This document shows positions 50,496 to 60,308 of a DNA stretch of 64,000 bases, in pieces; the first letter of the stretch is position 1; each line of letters begins with the position of its first letter. The translations under genes were made by a program, and so were the position numbers. This DNA is from a virus, in IMG/VR virus record IMGVR_UViG_3300032397_000002, positions 97,579 through 161,578 of that record, one strand, 5' to 3'. The notes under the pieces were generated by a model, which was given only the letters and a program-made list of their open reading frames with translations, did no database searches and was not told the origin of the DNA.

Positions 50496-53400
50496 ATGCC
50501 AGCAGCCATCCCAGGACCGCCGCCGTTTGCCACAGCCACTGTGGCAGGCCTCCTGTCCGCCGTCGCTCAGAGCATCGGTGGTGACAAGACCTTCTTCGGA
50601 AAAGTCATCAATTCCAACCCCTTGGGGTTGATGTCCTACACGACCGGCACCCTGCCAGCAGCAGCTGACAACACCGGATGCCTGGTCTACAACAGCTCCA
50701 CTTCGAAGGTCATGTACAGCACCGGCAGTGCTTGGGTCGCTCTCGATGTCAGCAGTGGTTCGTTCGTTCTGAACACCGGCGACACCATGACTGGCCAGTT
50801 GAACATCACCGGCGCCGGCATCAGCGTTGATACGGCAGACCAGACCTTCTTTGTTGACGCAGCAGGCAACAAGGTGGGCATCGGCACCATCACCCCTGCT
50901 GACAAGCTCGACGTCGCAACTGGTGGTCTGGCGGTTCGTGGTGCCACCTCCGCCTCTGGTGCCGGAGCCTTCGTCAGCCACACCGGCTCTGTGACCACCA
51001 TTTCCAGCGTGAACTGGACTGGGCCAGCCTACCGGGACCTCATCATCTCAGACCAGACCCTCAGCCTTAGGACCGGCACCTCTTCTGTCACCGAGCGCGT
51101 GTTGATTGGCGCCACTGGCAACGTCGCCTTCGACACCAACACCCTCTTCGTGGATGCCGTCAACAATCGTGTCGGCATTCTCACTGTCGTGCCCACCCAG
51201 CCCCTAGAAGTGGCCGGCATCATCTTCAGTAACACGGGTGGCTTCAAGTTCCCAGACAACACCACCCAGACCTCGTCTGGTGTCAAGCTCACCGGCGACA
51301 CCATGATTGGAACACTGGTCATTACCGGCGCTGGAATGGATGTCAACAGTGCCGACCATACACTCTTTGTCGACTCAGTCAACAGTCGAGTTGGTATTGG
51401 CACGAACGTCCCCAGCAAGAAGCTCCACATCAAGTCGTCGGTCGTCGACCACCTCGTTCAGATTGAAAACACGAACGTCAGTGGCAGCTCTGGCATTTCC
51501 TGTTTCTCGAACGCTGGTAGTGAGAAGCTTCGTGTTGGATATGCAAACCCCAGCTTCGGCGCACCGCTTCAGGGCTTGAGCTTCATCGCTACGGACGGCA
51601 CCACCGACCTCATCATTGCCCATGCCAGCACTGAGTACCACCGCTTCTTCCAGACGGGCAGCGTGAAGTTTGACCAGGCTGACAACCTCCTTGTCATCGA
51701 CAGCGCCAACAATCGCATCGGAATCGGCCTCGCAACGCCAAGTGCTACTCATCAAGTCACGATGGCTGGTAACACCAGCACCGTCAATAGCCATGTACTG
51801 AAGATTTACAATTCCAGCGGCAATGGGTACTCTGGGATTGAATTCTTCCATGCCAACGGTTCCACTACAGGGGGGAGTCTGAGCTACGGGGGCGGCACCA
51901 CCACTGCAGGTGGAAACGGCCAGTTCACCCTGGACATCCCAGCTGGCTTCTACATCCGCAACGGCACCGCTATTTACCACCAGTTCTCCAGCTCAGGAAA
52001 TGTCGTTCTCGATACAACCGACAACCTCTTCTACATGGACGCCACCAACAACAAGGTTGGCATCAACCTTGGTACAGGCTCTCTGGCAACTGCAGCAGGG
52101 GCCTATAGCTACCCGCTTGTGGTAGAGCTTGGCTCCACCGGCACCAGGGCCTCCTTGATTCGAGGCCTTGGTACCAACCGGAAGGCCCTTGCCATCCAGG
52201 ACAGCACCAACAACCGCACTTGGTCCTGGGACCACGCTACTTCTTCGAACAACAACCGCTTCGAGCTGTACTACCACAACGGCACTACGGAAGGTCGACA
52301 TCTCGTTCTTACCACCGACGGCAAGTTGGGGGTCGGGGAAATCACCCCCACCGTTGAACTCGATGTCATTGGTAGCGGCCAGTTCACTGGCGGGCTCACC
52401 GTCGACACCAACACTCTGGTCGTCGATGCAACTGCCAACCAGGTAGGTATCGGAACAACTCCTGGCGCAGGCAACAAGCTTGATGTGGCTGGTGACATCA
52501 ACCTCACTGGCGCCCTGAAGCCCAATGGCGTCGCTGGTACGGTCGGCTACGTCCTTCAATCTGGAGGAGCTGGTGTGGCGCCGACCTGGGTGGCACCTGG
52601 TACCGCTACGATGACCATCGGCAGTGCCGTTGCCTCTGGCACTGTTGGTTCTGTACTCTTTGTCGGTGCTGGCACCACGCTGGCTCAGGACAACGCGAAT
52701 CTCTTCTGGGACGACACCAACAATCGTCTTGGTATCGACAATGCAGCACCCAGCGAAGCTCTCCATGTCACCGGCAACGTCAGATTCTCTGGCGCATTGA
52801 TGCCGAACAACGCAGCCGGTACGTCAGGTCAGATTCTCACATCTGCTGGTCCTGGTGTTCCACCGACCTGGGGCAGTGGAGCTGTCACTGGCACTGGTAC
52901 ATCCGGCAACGTTGCTTACTGGACTGGTACATCTGCCATCGCCGCCGACGCTGGACAGCTCCAATGGGACGCTGCAGCCAATCGATTGGGCATTGGGTCG
53001 GTTGGGACTCCAAGCTTTACTCTTCAGGTTGCCGGCGACTTTGGTTTCACCAGCACGATGTACATCGGGCCCAGCGCCCAGGCTGGTACTGCTGGCCAGG
53101 TCTTGACGTCTGGCGGTGCTGGAGCCGCACCCACCTGGGGTACTGCACCGGTAACTGGCAGCGGCACCGCCGGTCAATTTGCCTACTGGAACGGTGCCAA
53201 CGCACTCCTTGGCGTAGGCACCGGCATGAAGTGGGTCGACGCTTCGGCACTTCTTGCAATTGGTACTTCAGCTCCGACCCCGACTAGGACTCTTGAGGTT
53301 TATGGTCGAGCCTACACCGACTACAACGCAAGCAACAGCCTGCCAGCGTTCCAGATTGAAAGAAGCGGTGTCACTTCGATTGGCCAGGCGCACTTGCATC

Positions 53401-54272
53401 TAGGAGGCGCTACTAGCACTGGCAGTACTACGCGCTATTCCATGACGCTGGGGTACTCTGCTACGCCTGGCACCACAAATGCCCCTTGTGAAATCGGGCT
53501 GGTCAATACGGACGGAACTGGCGACACCAAAGGTGACCTCTACTTTGCCACTCGCAGCACGACCACCGGCACTTCTGCTCCTACTGAGAGGATGCGCATC
53601 AAGTCCAGTGGCGATGTAATCATCAACACAAACACCCTGGTTGTGGACGCCACCAACAACAAGGTTGGTATCGCCACTACAAGTCCCAATGAGGCTCTTG
53701 AGGTCACCGGCAACGTCAGATTCTCTGGCGCATTGATGCCGGCTAACGCCGCAGGTACCTCTGGTCAAGTCCTTGTGTCAGCTGGCACCGGAGCTGCACC
53801 CACCTGGGGTACTTCTCCGGCCGGTGGGCCACCGAGCTTCGGCGAGCTGTACGAAGACAATGACCCCACAGGTTCCTCCATCACCGTCACAACTGCCGGC
53901 ACCTACTACCAGTGGGTGACGACCACGGTCGGTGAGTCGGCTGGAAGCGGGCTTGTCGTTGCTTCTGCCACCACGGACGATCTGACCGTTGGGGCCAGTG
54001 GCGCCGGGAAGTACCTGGTGGTGTGGTCGGCGACCATTTCAGCGAACACCAACGCGACCGTGCATGGGGCTGCACACGTCGGGGGCTCCATCAGCTCAAA
54101 GAGCAAATCTGGAGTGCATGGCGGAAACGCCGGGGACCGAACTCATCTTGGTAGCAGTTGCATCGCAACCTTGGCCGCGTCTGACGCCGTAGACCTTCGC
54201 TTCACGAGCGACACCAACGGTGACGTCGTTGTTGTCTATCACGCCAACCTCTCCATTCACAGGATTGCCTAA
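50496..54272 (+). CDS. Long tail fibre with repeated VGIGT modules and C1q/TNF-like tip
   Basis: This 1258-residue protein contains about nine copies of a module L(F/V)VD(A/S)xxN(K/R)VGIGTxxPxxxLxVxG, often followed by a GxxGQ(V/I)L(T/V)S(A/G)GxGxxPTW segment, a repeat pattern known from fibre shafts and attachment proteins. The last 150 residues (about 1110-1258) form a jelly-roll-like tip (YYQWVTTTVGES, GKYLVVWSATISANTNATVHG), similar to C1q/TNF-type receptor-binding domains. It would be a trimeric fibre binding the host surface. Two modules are almost identical at DNA level over 39 bases. Confidence 0.85.
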   Translation: MPAAIPGPPPFATATVAGLLSAVAQSIGGDKTFFGKVINSNPLGLMSYTTGTLPAAADNTGCLVYNSSTSKVMYSTGSAWVALDVSSGSFVLNTGDTMTGQLNITGAGISVDTADQTFFVDAAGNKVGIGTITPADKLDVATGGLAVRGATSASGAGAFVSHTGSVTTISSVNWTGPAYRDLIISDQTLSLRTGTSSVTERVLIGATGNVAFDTNTLFVDAVNNRVGILTVVPTQPLEVAGIIFSNTGGFKFPDNTTQTSSGVKLTGDTMIGTLVITGAGMDVNSADHTLFVDSVNSRVGIGTNVPSKKLHIKSSVVDHLVQIENTNVSGSSGISCFSNAGSEKLRVGYANPSFGAPLQGLSFIATDGTTDLIIAHASTEYHRFFQTGSVKFDQADNLLVIDSANNRIGIGLATPSATHQVTMAGNTSTVNSHVLKIYNSSGNGYSGIEFFHANGSTTGGSLSYGGGTTTAGGNGQFTLDIPAGFYIRNGTAIYHQFSSSGNVVLDTTDNLFYMDATNNKVGINLGTGSLATAAGAYSYPLVVELGSTGTRASLIRGLGTNRKALAIQDSTNNRTWSWDHATSSNNNRFELYYHNGTTEGRHLVLTTDGKLGVGEITPTVELDVIGSGQFTGGLTVDTNTLVVDATANQVGIGTTPGAGNKLDVAGDINLTGALKPNGVAGTVGYVLQSGGAGVAPTWVAPGTATMTIGSAVASGTVGSVLFVGAGTTLAQDNANLFWDDTNNRLGIDNAAPSEALHVTGNVRFSGALMPNNAAGTSGQILTSAGPGVPPTWGSGAVTGTGTSGNVAYWTGTSAIAADAGQLQWDAAANRLGIGSVGTPSFTLQVAGDFGFTSTMYIGPSAQAGTAGQVLTSGGAGAAPTWGTAPVTGSGTAGQFAYWNGANALLGVGTGMKWVDASALLAIGTSAPTPTRTLEVYGRAYTDYNASNSLPAFQIERSGVTSIGQAHLHLGGATSTGSTTRYSMTLGYSATPGTTNAPCEIGLVNTDGTGDTKGDLYFATRSTTTGTSAPTERMRIKSSGDVIINTNTLVVDATNNKVGIATTSPNEALEVTGNVRFSGALMPANAAGTSGQVLVSAGTGAAPTWGTSPAGGPPSFGELYEDNDPTGSSITVTTAGTYYQWVTTTVGESAGSGLVVASATTDDLTVGASGAGKYLVVWSATISANTNATVHGAAHVGGSISSKSKSGVHGGNAGDRTHLGSSCIATLAASDAVDLRFTSDTNGDVVVVYHANLSIHRIA
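52767..52805 (+). repeat. 39-bp exact direct repeat, copy 1 (partner 53703-53741)
   Basis: These 39 bases are identical to 53703-53741, 936 bp downstream, and encode VTGNVRFSGALMP in both. Recent duplication or gene conversion between fibre modules is likely. Confidence 0.85.
53703..53741 (+). repeat. 39-bp exact direct repeat, copy 2 (partner 52767-52805)
   Basis: Exact copy of 52767-52805 inside the same fibre gene; the flanks differ. Confidence 0.85.
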
Positions 54273-54727
54273 TGTCCAGTCCAAAAATCGAAGTCTTCTT
54301 TCTCTACGACGCGACTACACAGGCTCCTCTGACTGGGGTGACCCCCGTGTTCGACACCTACAAGGACGACCTGGGCACCAACTTGACGCAACCGACCATC
54401 ACGGAGATTGGTGGAGGGGCGTACAAGTTCACCCCGGACATCACCACCAACCCCAACCGTGGCATTGTCTACGTCGTTGATGGGACTGCAGCCGCCAGCC
54501 CCAGACGCCTTGCGCGCTTCTGCCGCCCTGAGGACTACGCTCCAGACCTCATTCCCGACATGTACGACATGGACTTCGGGAAGTGGCAAATTGCCACCAG
54601 TGGGCCGGACATCAACCGCATGGTGACTTACAAGTCGGACGGTATCACCATCTTGAAGAAGTTCAACCTTTTCGATGCAGCGGGGGTGCCGACCAGCATC
54701 AACCCCTTCCGCAGGGACCCGGTGTAA
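54272..54727 (+). CDS. Tail adaptor-like protein with conserved C-terminal module (copy 2)
   Basis: This 151-residue protein has an Ig-like N-terminal domain (IEVFFLYDATTQAPLTGVTP, GGGAYKFTPD) and ends with GKWQI...NRMVTYKSDGITILKKFNL...INPFRRDPV, matching the C-terminus of 49805-50437. Its ATG shares a base with the previous stop (TAATG). It probably links a fibre to the baseplate. Confidence 0.65.
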   Translation: MSSPKIEVFFLYDATTQAPLTGVTPVFDTYKDDLGTNLTQPTITEIGGGAYKFTPDITTNPNRGIVYVVDGTAAASPRRLARFCRPEDYAPDLIPDMYDMDFGKWQIATSGPDINRMVTYKSDGITILKKFNLFDAAGVPTSINPFRRDPV

Positions 54728-54728
54728 C

Positions 54729-55394
54729 GTGCCATTTCCCATCACTAAGGGTTTCGGTTCCCAGGGCGATGCCAGCAGCTCTGCCCTTGTCAGTACACAG
54801 GGGTATGGAGACCCAGGCGTGCCCACTGGGTCCTGCAACACCTTCACCCTTCTTCTCACTGAGGTCTTCAGCGACCGCATCGAACTCGTCTTCACGACCA
54901 ATGTGCAGACGATTGGACCAGCTGCAGTGCCAGCTCAGTGGATTGTCACGACTGCCGTCAGCGGGGCACCAATCCCCGTGGTGAGTTCCGTAGTCGTAGC
55001 TGGTCCGAGAATCAAGCTATACTACAGTGAGGCACGCGATGGTGTGCTGTATGTTTTGAACCTACCTGTCGTTGGCATCAAGGACATGTCAAACAACCCC
55101 TTCCCAGGCCCTTTCACAACCAACTTCAGCGGCGTTGGCATCCCTCCCTACCTGGTTGTCGCCGGGGCTGAAGATGGGTACCACGTGAAGGTAATCTTCT
55201 CAGAGCCGATTGTGACCTCCGAAGCCCTGGTGGCTGGAAACTACGTCATCACCGGTGGCGCAGGGCTCACCGTCTACGAAGTCACCCAAGAGACCGCCTT
55301 GACCTTCGTGCTGCGCACCAGCCTGCAGACAATCGGTCAGAGCTACCTAGTGACGGTCAGCAATATCCACGACTTGCAGGGAAACCTCATCTAA
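54729..55394 (+). CDS. Fibre-region protein with Ig-like repeats
   Basis: This 221-residue protein starts at GTG 54729, one base after the previous stop. It opens PFPITKGFGSQGD and holds two Ig-like repeats (about 35-115 and 125-221, each with a V.F...(V/I) and Y.V...(I/V).D pattern ending in a DMSNNP or DLQGN turn). Such domains act as spacers on virions. The next gene continues with a similar Ig-like domain. Confidence 0.6.
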   Translation: MPFPITKGFGSQGDASSSALVSTQGYGDPGVPTGSCNTFTLLLTEVFSDRIELVFTTNVQTIGPAAVPAQWIVTTAVSGAPIPVVSSVVVAGPRIKLYYSEARDGVLYVLNLPVVGIKDMSNNPFPGPFTTNFSGVGIPPYLVVAGAEDGYHVKVIFSEPIVTSEALVAGNYVITGGAGLTVYEVTQETALTFVLRTSLQTIGQSYLVTVSNIHDLQGNLI

Positions 55395-58300
55395 ATGTCC
55401 AGCTCAGCATCATTCATCGGCTCTGGGTTCTACGTCGCCGGTGCCAGTCAGTACGCCCCTGGCACCGTGCGTGTCAAGTACAGCAGTGCACCGAAAGCCA
55501 TCAGCAGCGTGGGCGTGAATGATGCTCTCAACCCGGTCAACTACGTCCTCAGCGGGCCTGGTGCCTACTCCATTGTCAGCATTCAGCCTGTCAGCGGAGA
55601 TCCACTTAGCTTCGACATCATCCTTGCTTCCAGCTTGACTGTTGGCACCTGGACCGTCCAGGTCTCGAACGTACAGACCACCGCATCCAATCCACTGACC
55701 GCACCCACGGCAGCTCAGTTCCAGGTCATCAGCAGCGCATCATTGATGCCACTCAGCGGTGGGGCCGAGGATGACGACCCAGAGACCATCATTCGCAAGC
55801 ACCTCAGTCCGGCTCTCAGGGGTCCCACGTGGGACGCCCTCATTAAGGCACTGAGCGTTGGCGATGACATCAACTGGACCAATGCCAGGGCGGCGTTCGA
55901 CCAGCTCTACCTCTCCACCGCCTCTGGCTCCTACCTGGAGCGCAAGGCTGGAGACCAGGGTCTCATCAAGCCCCTCAATGTCGGCATGGACGACGAGTTG
56001 TTTCGCAAGCTCGCCATCAAGACCAGTGCCAACAAGGTCGTGCATGAGGCCATCAGGGAGATTCTGGAGGTCTACTTCGGCCAGGACAGCCTTCGAGCTT
56101 TCGTTGAAGCCGACCTCGATGAGAAATACAACCTGTCGGGCAGTGTGGACCTGACTTGGACCCTGGATGAGAAGGAAACCTTCTCTCACACCTTCGTTGG
56201 TTCAGAATTTGGTTCCGTCTCTGCAGCCAAGGCCATCGAGGTTGCCTTCGCTCTCACGAAGGTGATGCGTGACGCTGGCAGCCGGGGCTTCGCGGCGGTT
56301 TACCAGTCACCATTGACCGGTGGCAACAGAGTTCGCATCTACAGTGGTTCCCTGGGGCTGGGCTCCTTTGTGCGGGTCACCGGTGGATCGGCACAGAATG
56401 TCCTTCAGTTCCCGACTCTGATTGGCACTTACAGCGGCACCATCAGCACCGGAACTGGGTACACGTGGTCCTACACCCATCCCGACTCTGACACCACCCG
56501 CGCCAGTTTGACCATCAACACTGGCACCACGGCCGTCCTATTCGACATCAGCCTTGTCCAGGTCGGCGACTACGTCATCATGGGAACTGACGCCCAGACT
56601 GGGGTCACTGGAACCTACACCATCAAGGCGGTTTCGGTCACTTGGTCAGGCGCCCTGCTGACTCAGTCCTTCGACATTCAACGCTTGACCTTCAACAGCA
56701 CCGCGATTCAGGCAAGCAATGCTGCCTACACCTTCTATCGCCCCACCAAGAACAGCATTGCGGCGGCGGGTGGGCGCACGGTGGTCGTAGCACAGACCAA
56801 GAATGGCCAGGTTGACATCAGCATCCCGGCTACGACGCAGGTCGTCAGTCGTGGACCGAATCAAGCCCTCTATGGGCGCTTGAACTCCAGCTTTGACATC
56901 ATCCGCCTGATTCGCGATGCCGCCGGCGTCACGACCATCACCACTGCACTGCCACATGGTCTCACGACTGGCAACCAGGTGTGGATTGATGACTTCATGC
57001 CAGCACCGAGCATCCCCTACATTACCCCTGGCAACAGTGCAACCTTCCCCTCTTCTTTCAGGTACGCCGCCAGCAAAGCTGGCATCATTGCAGAAAGCCA
57101 GGTGCCATCGTCCCCTGTGACCGAAGATGCTCGGGTGACGACTCTTAGCAATGGACAGTTCCTCTTCTGTGGTGGCTTCACCAGGGCCGCAGGACCTATC
57201 ACCAATAGCACCGGGTTTTGGTCGAGTGGTGCTGGCACCACCAGAGTTGCCTGTAATCGGTACGTGTCTGGCTCCACGTCCACCATCACCGACGCAACCG
57301 AAGCGGATGGGGCAACCCAAAGCGGTCACACCTGGGTAGCAACTTCAGACTTGAACTCCGCTCGTGAGCACCATGCAGTCAGTGCGTATGATACTGGGGC
57401 CATCGCCAGTGGCGGCATGGCTGAATCTCCTATCGCCGTTCTGGCCAGTGCCGAACAGTACCTCCTGGACAGCATCTGGGTCAATCTCCCCGACATGAGT
57501 TCGCCTCGTGCTGGTCACCAGCAGGTCACTCTTCCTAACGGCAACGTCATGGTCATCGGTGGGGCGACTACCGAGGGAACCGCTCTTGCCACGACGGAAA
57601 TCTACAATGGGGTCAGCTGGAGCGCTGGGCCCACCATGAACAAGCCCAGGACTGACTTCCAGGCGGTCTGGCTCAGCAACGGCAAGCTCATGGTCATTGG
57701 CGGCAGGACCATGGGCGAAGGGCACACCAGCGATGCCCAAACTCTAGGTCTCTGGCGCATGGACGAAACCACCGGAACTGCATCCGCAGATGCCACCGGC
57801 AACTACCCTCTGACGGCGATTGGAGCTTCTCTCGATGGTAACGGCGCCACCATCACCACCCAGGGGAAGGTCAACGCTTGCCGTGACTTCAACACTTCTG
57901 GAACGTACCTCACTGGTGCCGGTAACGCTACGGCAGTCACGAAGCTTCTTGGGGAGTGGACCCTGGAGTGCTGGTTCAAACGTACCACCATCAATCAGCC
58001 TCAGAACTTCGCCTCCTACGGTGGAGCTACGAACTCGGCAGCTGACAATCTCCTTTTGAATGCAGGCATCGACACCACCAACCATCTCTTCTGGATGTGG
58101 GAGACCGGGACCGGGACTGACGTTACGGCAACAACCACCGCCACCGTGGAATCCCTCCCCAGCTACAGAGCGGACTACTTCAACCATCTCGCTGTCCGCA
58201 AGGCCTTTCATCTGCCCAAGTTGGTTGTCAGTGCTAGCAGGGCCTCGAACGTCACCACTCTGGTCTTCTCGGCAGCTCACGGTTTTTCCAACAGCGACGT

Positions 58301-60308
58301 CATCTATTTTGCAAGTGGAGATTCCTTGTTTGGTAGTGGGGCCAAGACAATCACTGCAAGCACCACCACGAGCATCAGCTTCGCTGAGACTGGCTCCGAT
58401 ATTGGCTTCAGGTTGATGGGTGGGTACGTCGCCAAAACCTTCGATGTGACGATTTTCATCAACGGAGTCCAGATTCAGGCCTGGACAAACCAAGCAAACT
58501 CAACTGGTGGCACCAGCGGGGCATGGTACATCGCCCATCAGCCAGAAATTCCCAGCAGCGGCTTCCAGGGGTTCCTCGATGATGTTCGTGTCAGTTCTAC
58601 GGCGCGAAGCGACGAGGAAATTCGTGGCAACTTCCTCAAGGGCTGGGGACATCAAAAGTCTCACGTCGATGCAGATAGAGCTGTAGGTGCCGTCACTGAC
58701 ACCTGTGAAATCTACGACGGTGTCTCTTGGGCTATGACGGGCCGAATGTCCATTGGCCGAGCGTTTCATCAGGCGATTGTTGTGCCGGGCGGTCTCAATG
58801 ATGGCTTCGGCAACGACTACGTCCTTGTTCATGGCGGGCTCGGCTGCGACATCACCCAGGTGCCGCCTATCAACTATCCGGCGACCATTGGTCTTTGGCC
58901 AAACAACAGCCTCCGAGACACAGAGGTCTATGATGCCAGCGTTGGACGGTGGTCTCCAGTCAAAGCCTCTGGCGTGAGGCGGCATGGCCACAGCATGACC
59001 TACCTGCCTACTTCGGGCCAGGTAGTTGTTCATGGTGGACAAAGCCTCAATCAGAATATCGCTGATGTAGATGATGCCGGCTACCCGGAAATCCTCGATG
59101 TTGCCACCAGGACCTGGAAGACGGCTCCTGTGAAGTACCGGACTCCAGTTGGCACCTTTTGCGCCACTCCGACAGCCTCCCTTCGTGAGGTCGTCCTCTA
59201 TGGCGGGTTTGACCAGACTGGGGCAACCAACACCAAGGCTCTGACCTACATCGATGGAGACCACATGGTCTCTGGCTCTGGCATCAATGGCCAACATGTG
59301 GTGACAGCAACCCCCAGTTCGACCACCTTGCAGATTCAGACGGCCAAAACGACGGGAGAGAGGGGCTACACCTCCAGTATGGGGTCCCGCTACCTGGGAG
59401 ACGATGGTACCTGGAATCAGGCTCGCGTCAATGGCACTTGGAAAATCAGCACTGGCTCTCGAAGCTCCAGCAAGACCACTCTGGTCCTCTCTTTCCCGAC
59501 CGGCTACTTGGCCCATGACATCAGTGTTGGGGACTATGTCTACGTGAACTCCAGGACCAGTCAGTTCGGCGGTGGGCTCAAGCTGGTCACCGCTGTAACC
59601 TCGACCAGTATTACCTACGTCGAGGCGGCAAGCAATCAGTCCAGCATCAGTGTTACTGGCAGCGTTTCTGAAAACTGGAGCCCCAATGCGGGCTTGGTGC
59701 CCGTTGCGGCAACAGCTCAGCCGGTCAACGACCCGGGGCCCTACTTCTTTGACCCCCTGGCTGGGCTGGCTATCACCTCCACGGAGTCGACCGTCACAAA
59801 CTTCCCCCTGTACGCCAATCAGAACTACGAAGAGGTCGAGCTGGATGACGTCAGCGGTTCTGGCTCCAAGTTCCCGGACTCCAACGGCTACATCGTCTTC
59901 AACTTTGGCACAGATGCTCAAACCCAGCCCATCAAGTACTTGGGTCGCTACAAGAGCAGCCCCAGCACCGTCCGCCTGACTCTCGACTACAGCTACAGAT
60001 TCGTCGCAGACCAGGCTGTAGGGGCCAAGGTGACGCTTTTGAGCCAAAGGGAGCCCTATGCCCCAACCAGTGCTGTCGGAAGCTCCTACGTGACAGCCAG
60101 CAGCGCTGGAAGGGCAGCTGCAGCAGCGGCGGCGGAGGAGGCGATGGCGGCAGGGGTGACCCCGGTCGTGACCATCGTCTATCCGGGAGACCGAGGCCTT
60201 GGTGGAGAGGGTTACCCAAGCCATGGTGCCCAGAAGCTCAGTGACAAGGTCGGTATCTTCGCTGGTGACGATATTACCCTGGAAGTTCAAGAGGATAGGG
60301 AGAAATAA
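55395..60308 (+). CDS. Large adhesin-type tail protein: Ig-like, Kelch propeller with nested LamG domain
   Basis: This 1637-residue protein starts ATG 55395 directly after the previous stop. An Ig-like N-terminus (1-115) is followed by a helical segment (about 125-240) that may anchor to the tail. About seven Kelch-type blades run from 580 to 1280, each with a (V/I)xGG core such as FCGGF, VIGGAT, VIGGRT, VHGGLG, VHGGQS and LYGGFD. Between blades four and five, residues about 783-1085 form a LamG/concanavalin-like domain (LGLWRMDETTG to GFLDDVRVSSTARSDEEI), itself interrupted by an 80-residue beta module. Both folds commonly bind glycans, so host-surface binding is likely. The C-terminus has an Ala-rich helix and a short beta end. 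Confidence 0.8.
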   Translation: MSSSASFIGSGFYVAGASQYAPGTVRVKYSSAPKAISSVGVNDALNPVNYVLSGPGAYSIVSIQPVSGDPLSFDIILASSLTVGTWTVQVSNVQTTASNPLTAPTAAQFQVISSASLMPLSGGAEDDDPETIIRKHLSPALRGPTWDALIKALSVGDDINWTNARAAFDQLYLSTASGSYLERKAGDQGLIKPLNVGMDDELFRKLAIKTSANKVVHEAIREILEVYFGQDSLRAFVEADLDEKYNLSGSVDLTWTLDEKETFSHTFVGSEFGSVSAAKAIEVAFALTKVMRDAGSRGFAAVYQSPLTGGNRVRIYSGSLGLGSFVRVTGGSAQNVLQFPTLIGTYSGTISTGTGYTWSYTHPDSDTTRASLTINTGTTAVLFDISLVQVGDYVIMGTDAQTGVTGTYTIKAVSVTWSGALLTQSFDIQRLTFNSTAIQASNAAYTFYRPTKNSIAAAGGRTVVVAQTKNGQVDISIPATTQVVSRGPNQALYGRLNSSFDIIRLIRDAAGVTTITTALPHGLTTGNQVWIDDFMPAPSIPYITPGNSATFPSSFRYAASKAGIIAESQVPSSPVTEDARVTTLSNGQFLFCGGFTRAAGPITNSTGFWSSGAGTTRVACNRYVSGSTSTITDATEADGATQSGHTWVATSDLNSAREHHAVSAYDTGAIASGGMAESPIAVLASAEQYLLDSIWVNLPDMSSPRAGHQQVTLPNGNVMVIGGATTEGTALATTEIYNGVSWSAGPTMNKPRTDFQAVWLSNGKLMVIGGRTMGEGHTSDAQTLGLWRMDETTGTASADATGNYPLTAIGASLDGNGATITTQGKVNACRDFNTSGTYLTGAGNATAVTKLLGEWTLECWFKRTTINQPQNFASYGGATNSAADNLLLNAGIDTTNHLFWMWETGTGTDVTATTTATVESLPSYRADYFNHLAVRKAFHLPKLVVSASRASNVTTLVFSAAHGFSNSDVIYFASGDSLFGSGAKTITASTTTSISFAETGSDIGFRLMGGYVAKTFDVTIFINGVQIQAWTNQANSTGGTSGAWYIAHQPEIPSSGFQGFLDDVRVSSTARSDEEIRGNFLKGWGHQKSHVDADRAVGAVTDTCEIYDGVSWAMTGRMSIGRAFHQAIVVPGGLNDGFGNDYVLVHGGLGCDITQVPPINYPATIGLWPNNSLRDTEVYDASVGRWSPVKASGVRRHGHSMTYLPTSGQVVVHGGQSLNQNIADVDDAGYPEILDVATRTWKTAPVKYRTPVGTFCATPTASLREVVLYGGFDQTGATNTKALTYIDGDHMVSGSGINGQHVVTATPSSTTLQIQTAKTTGERGYTSSMGSRYLGDDGTWNQARVNGTWKISTGSRSSSKTTLVLSFPTGYLAHDISVGDYVYVNSRTSQFGGGLKLVTAVTSTSITYVEAASNQSSISVTGSVSENWSPNAGLVPVAATAQPVNDPGPYFFDPLAGLAITSTESTVTNFPLYANQNYEEVELDDVSGSGSKFPDSNGYIVFNFGTDAQTQPIKYLGRYKSSPSTVRLTLDYSYRFVADQAVGAKVTLLSQREPYAPTSAVGSSYVTASSAGRAAAAAAAEEAMAAGVTPVVTIVYPGDRGLGGEGYPSHGAQKLSDKVGIFAGDDITLEVQEDREK

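Noticed and set aside
55192-55199. TAATCTTC inside the Ig-like fibre-region gene
   Set aside because: It encodes V-I-F in a beta strand and no gene starts nearby; probably chance.
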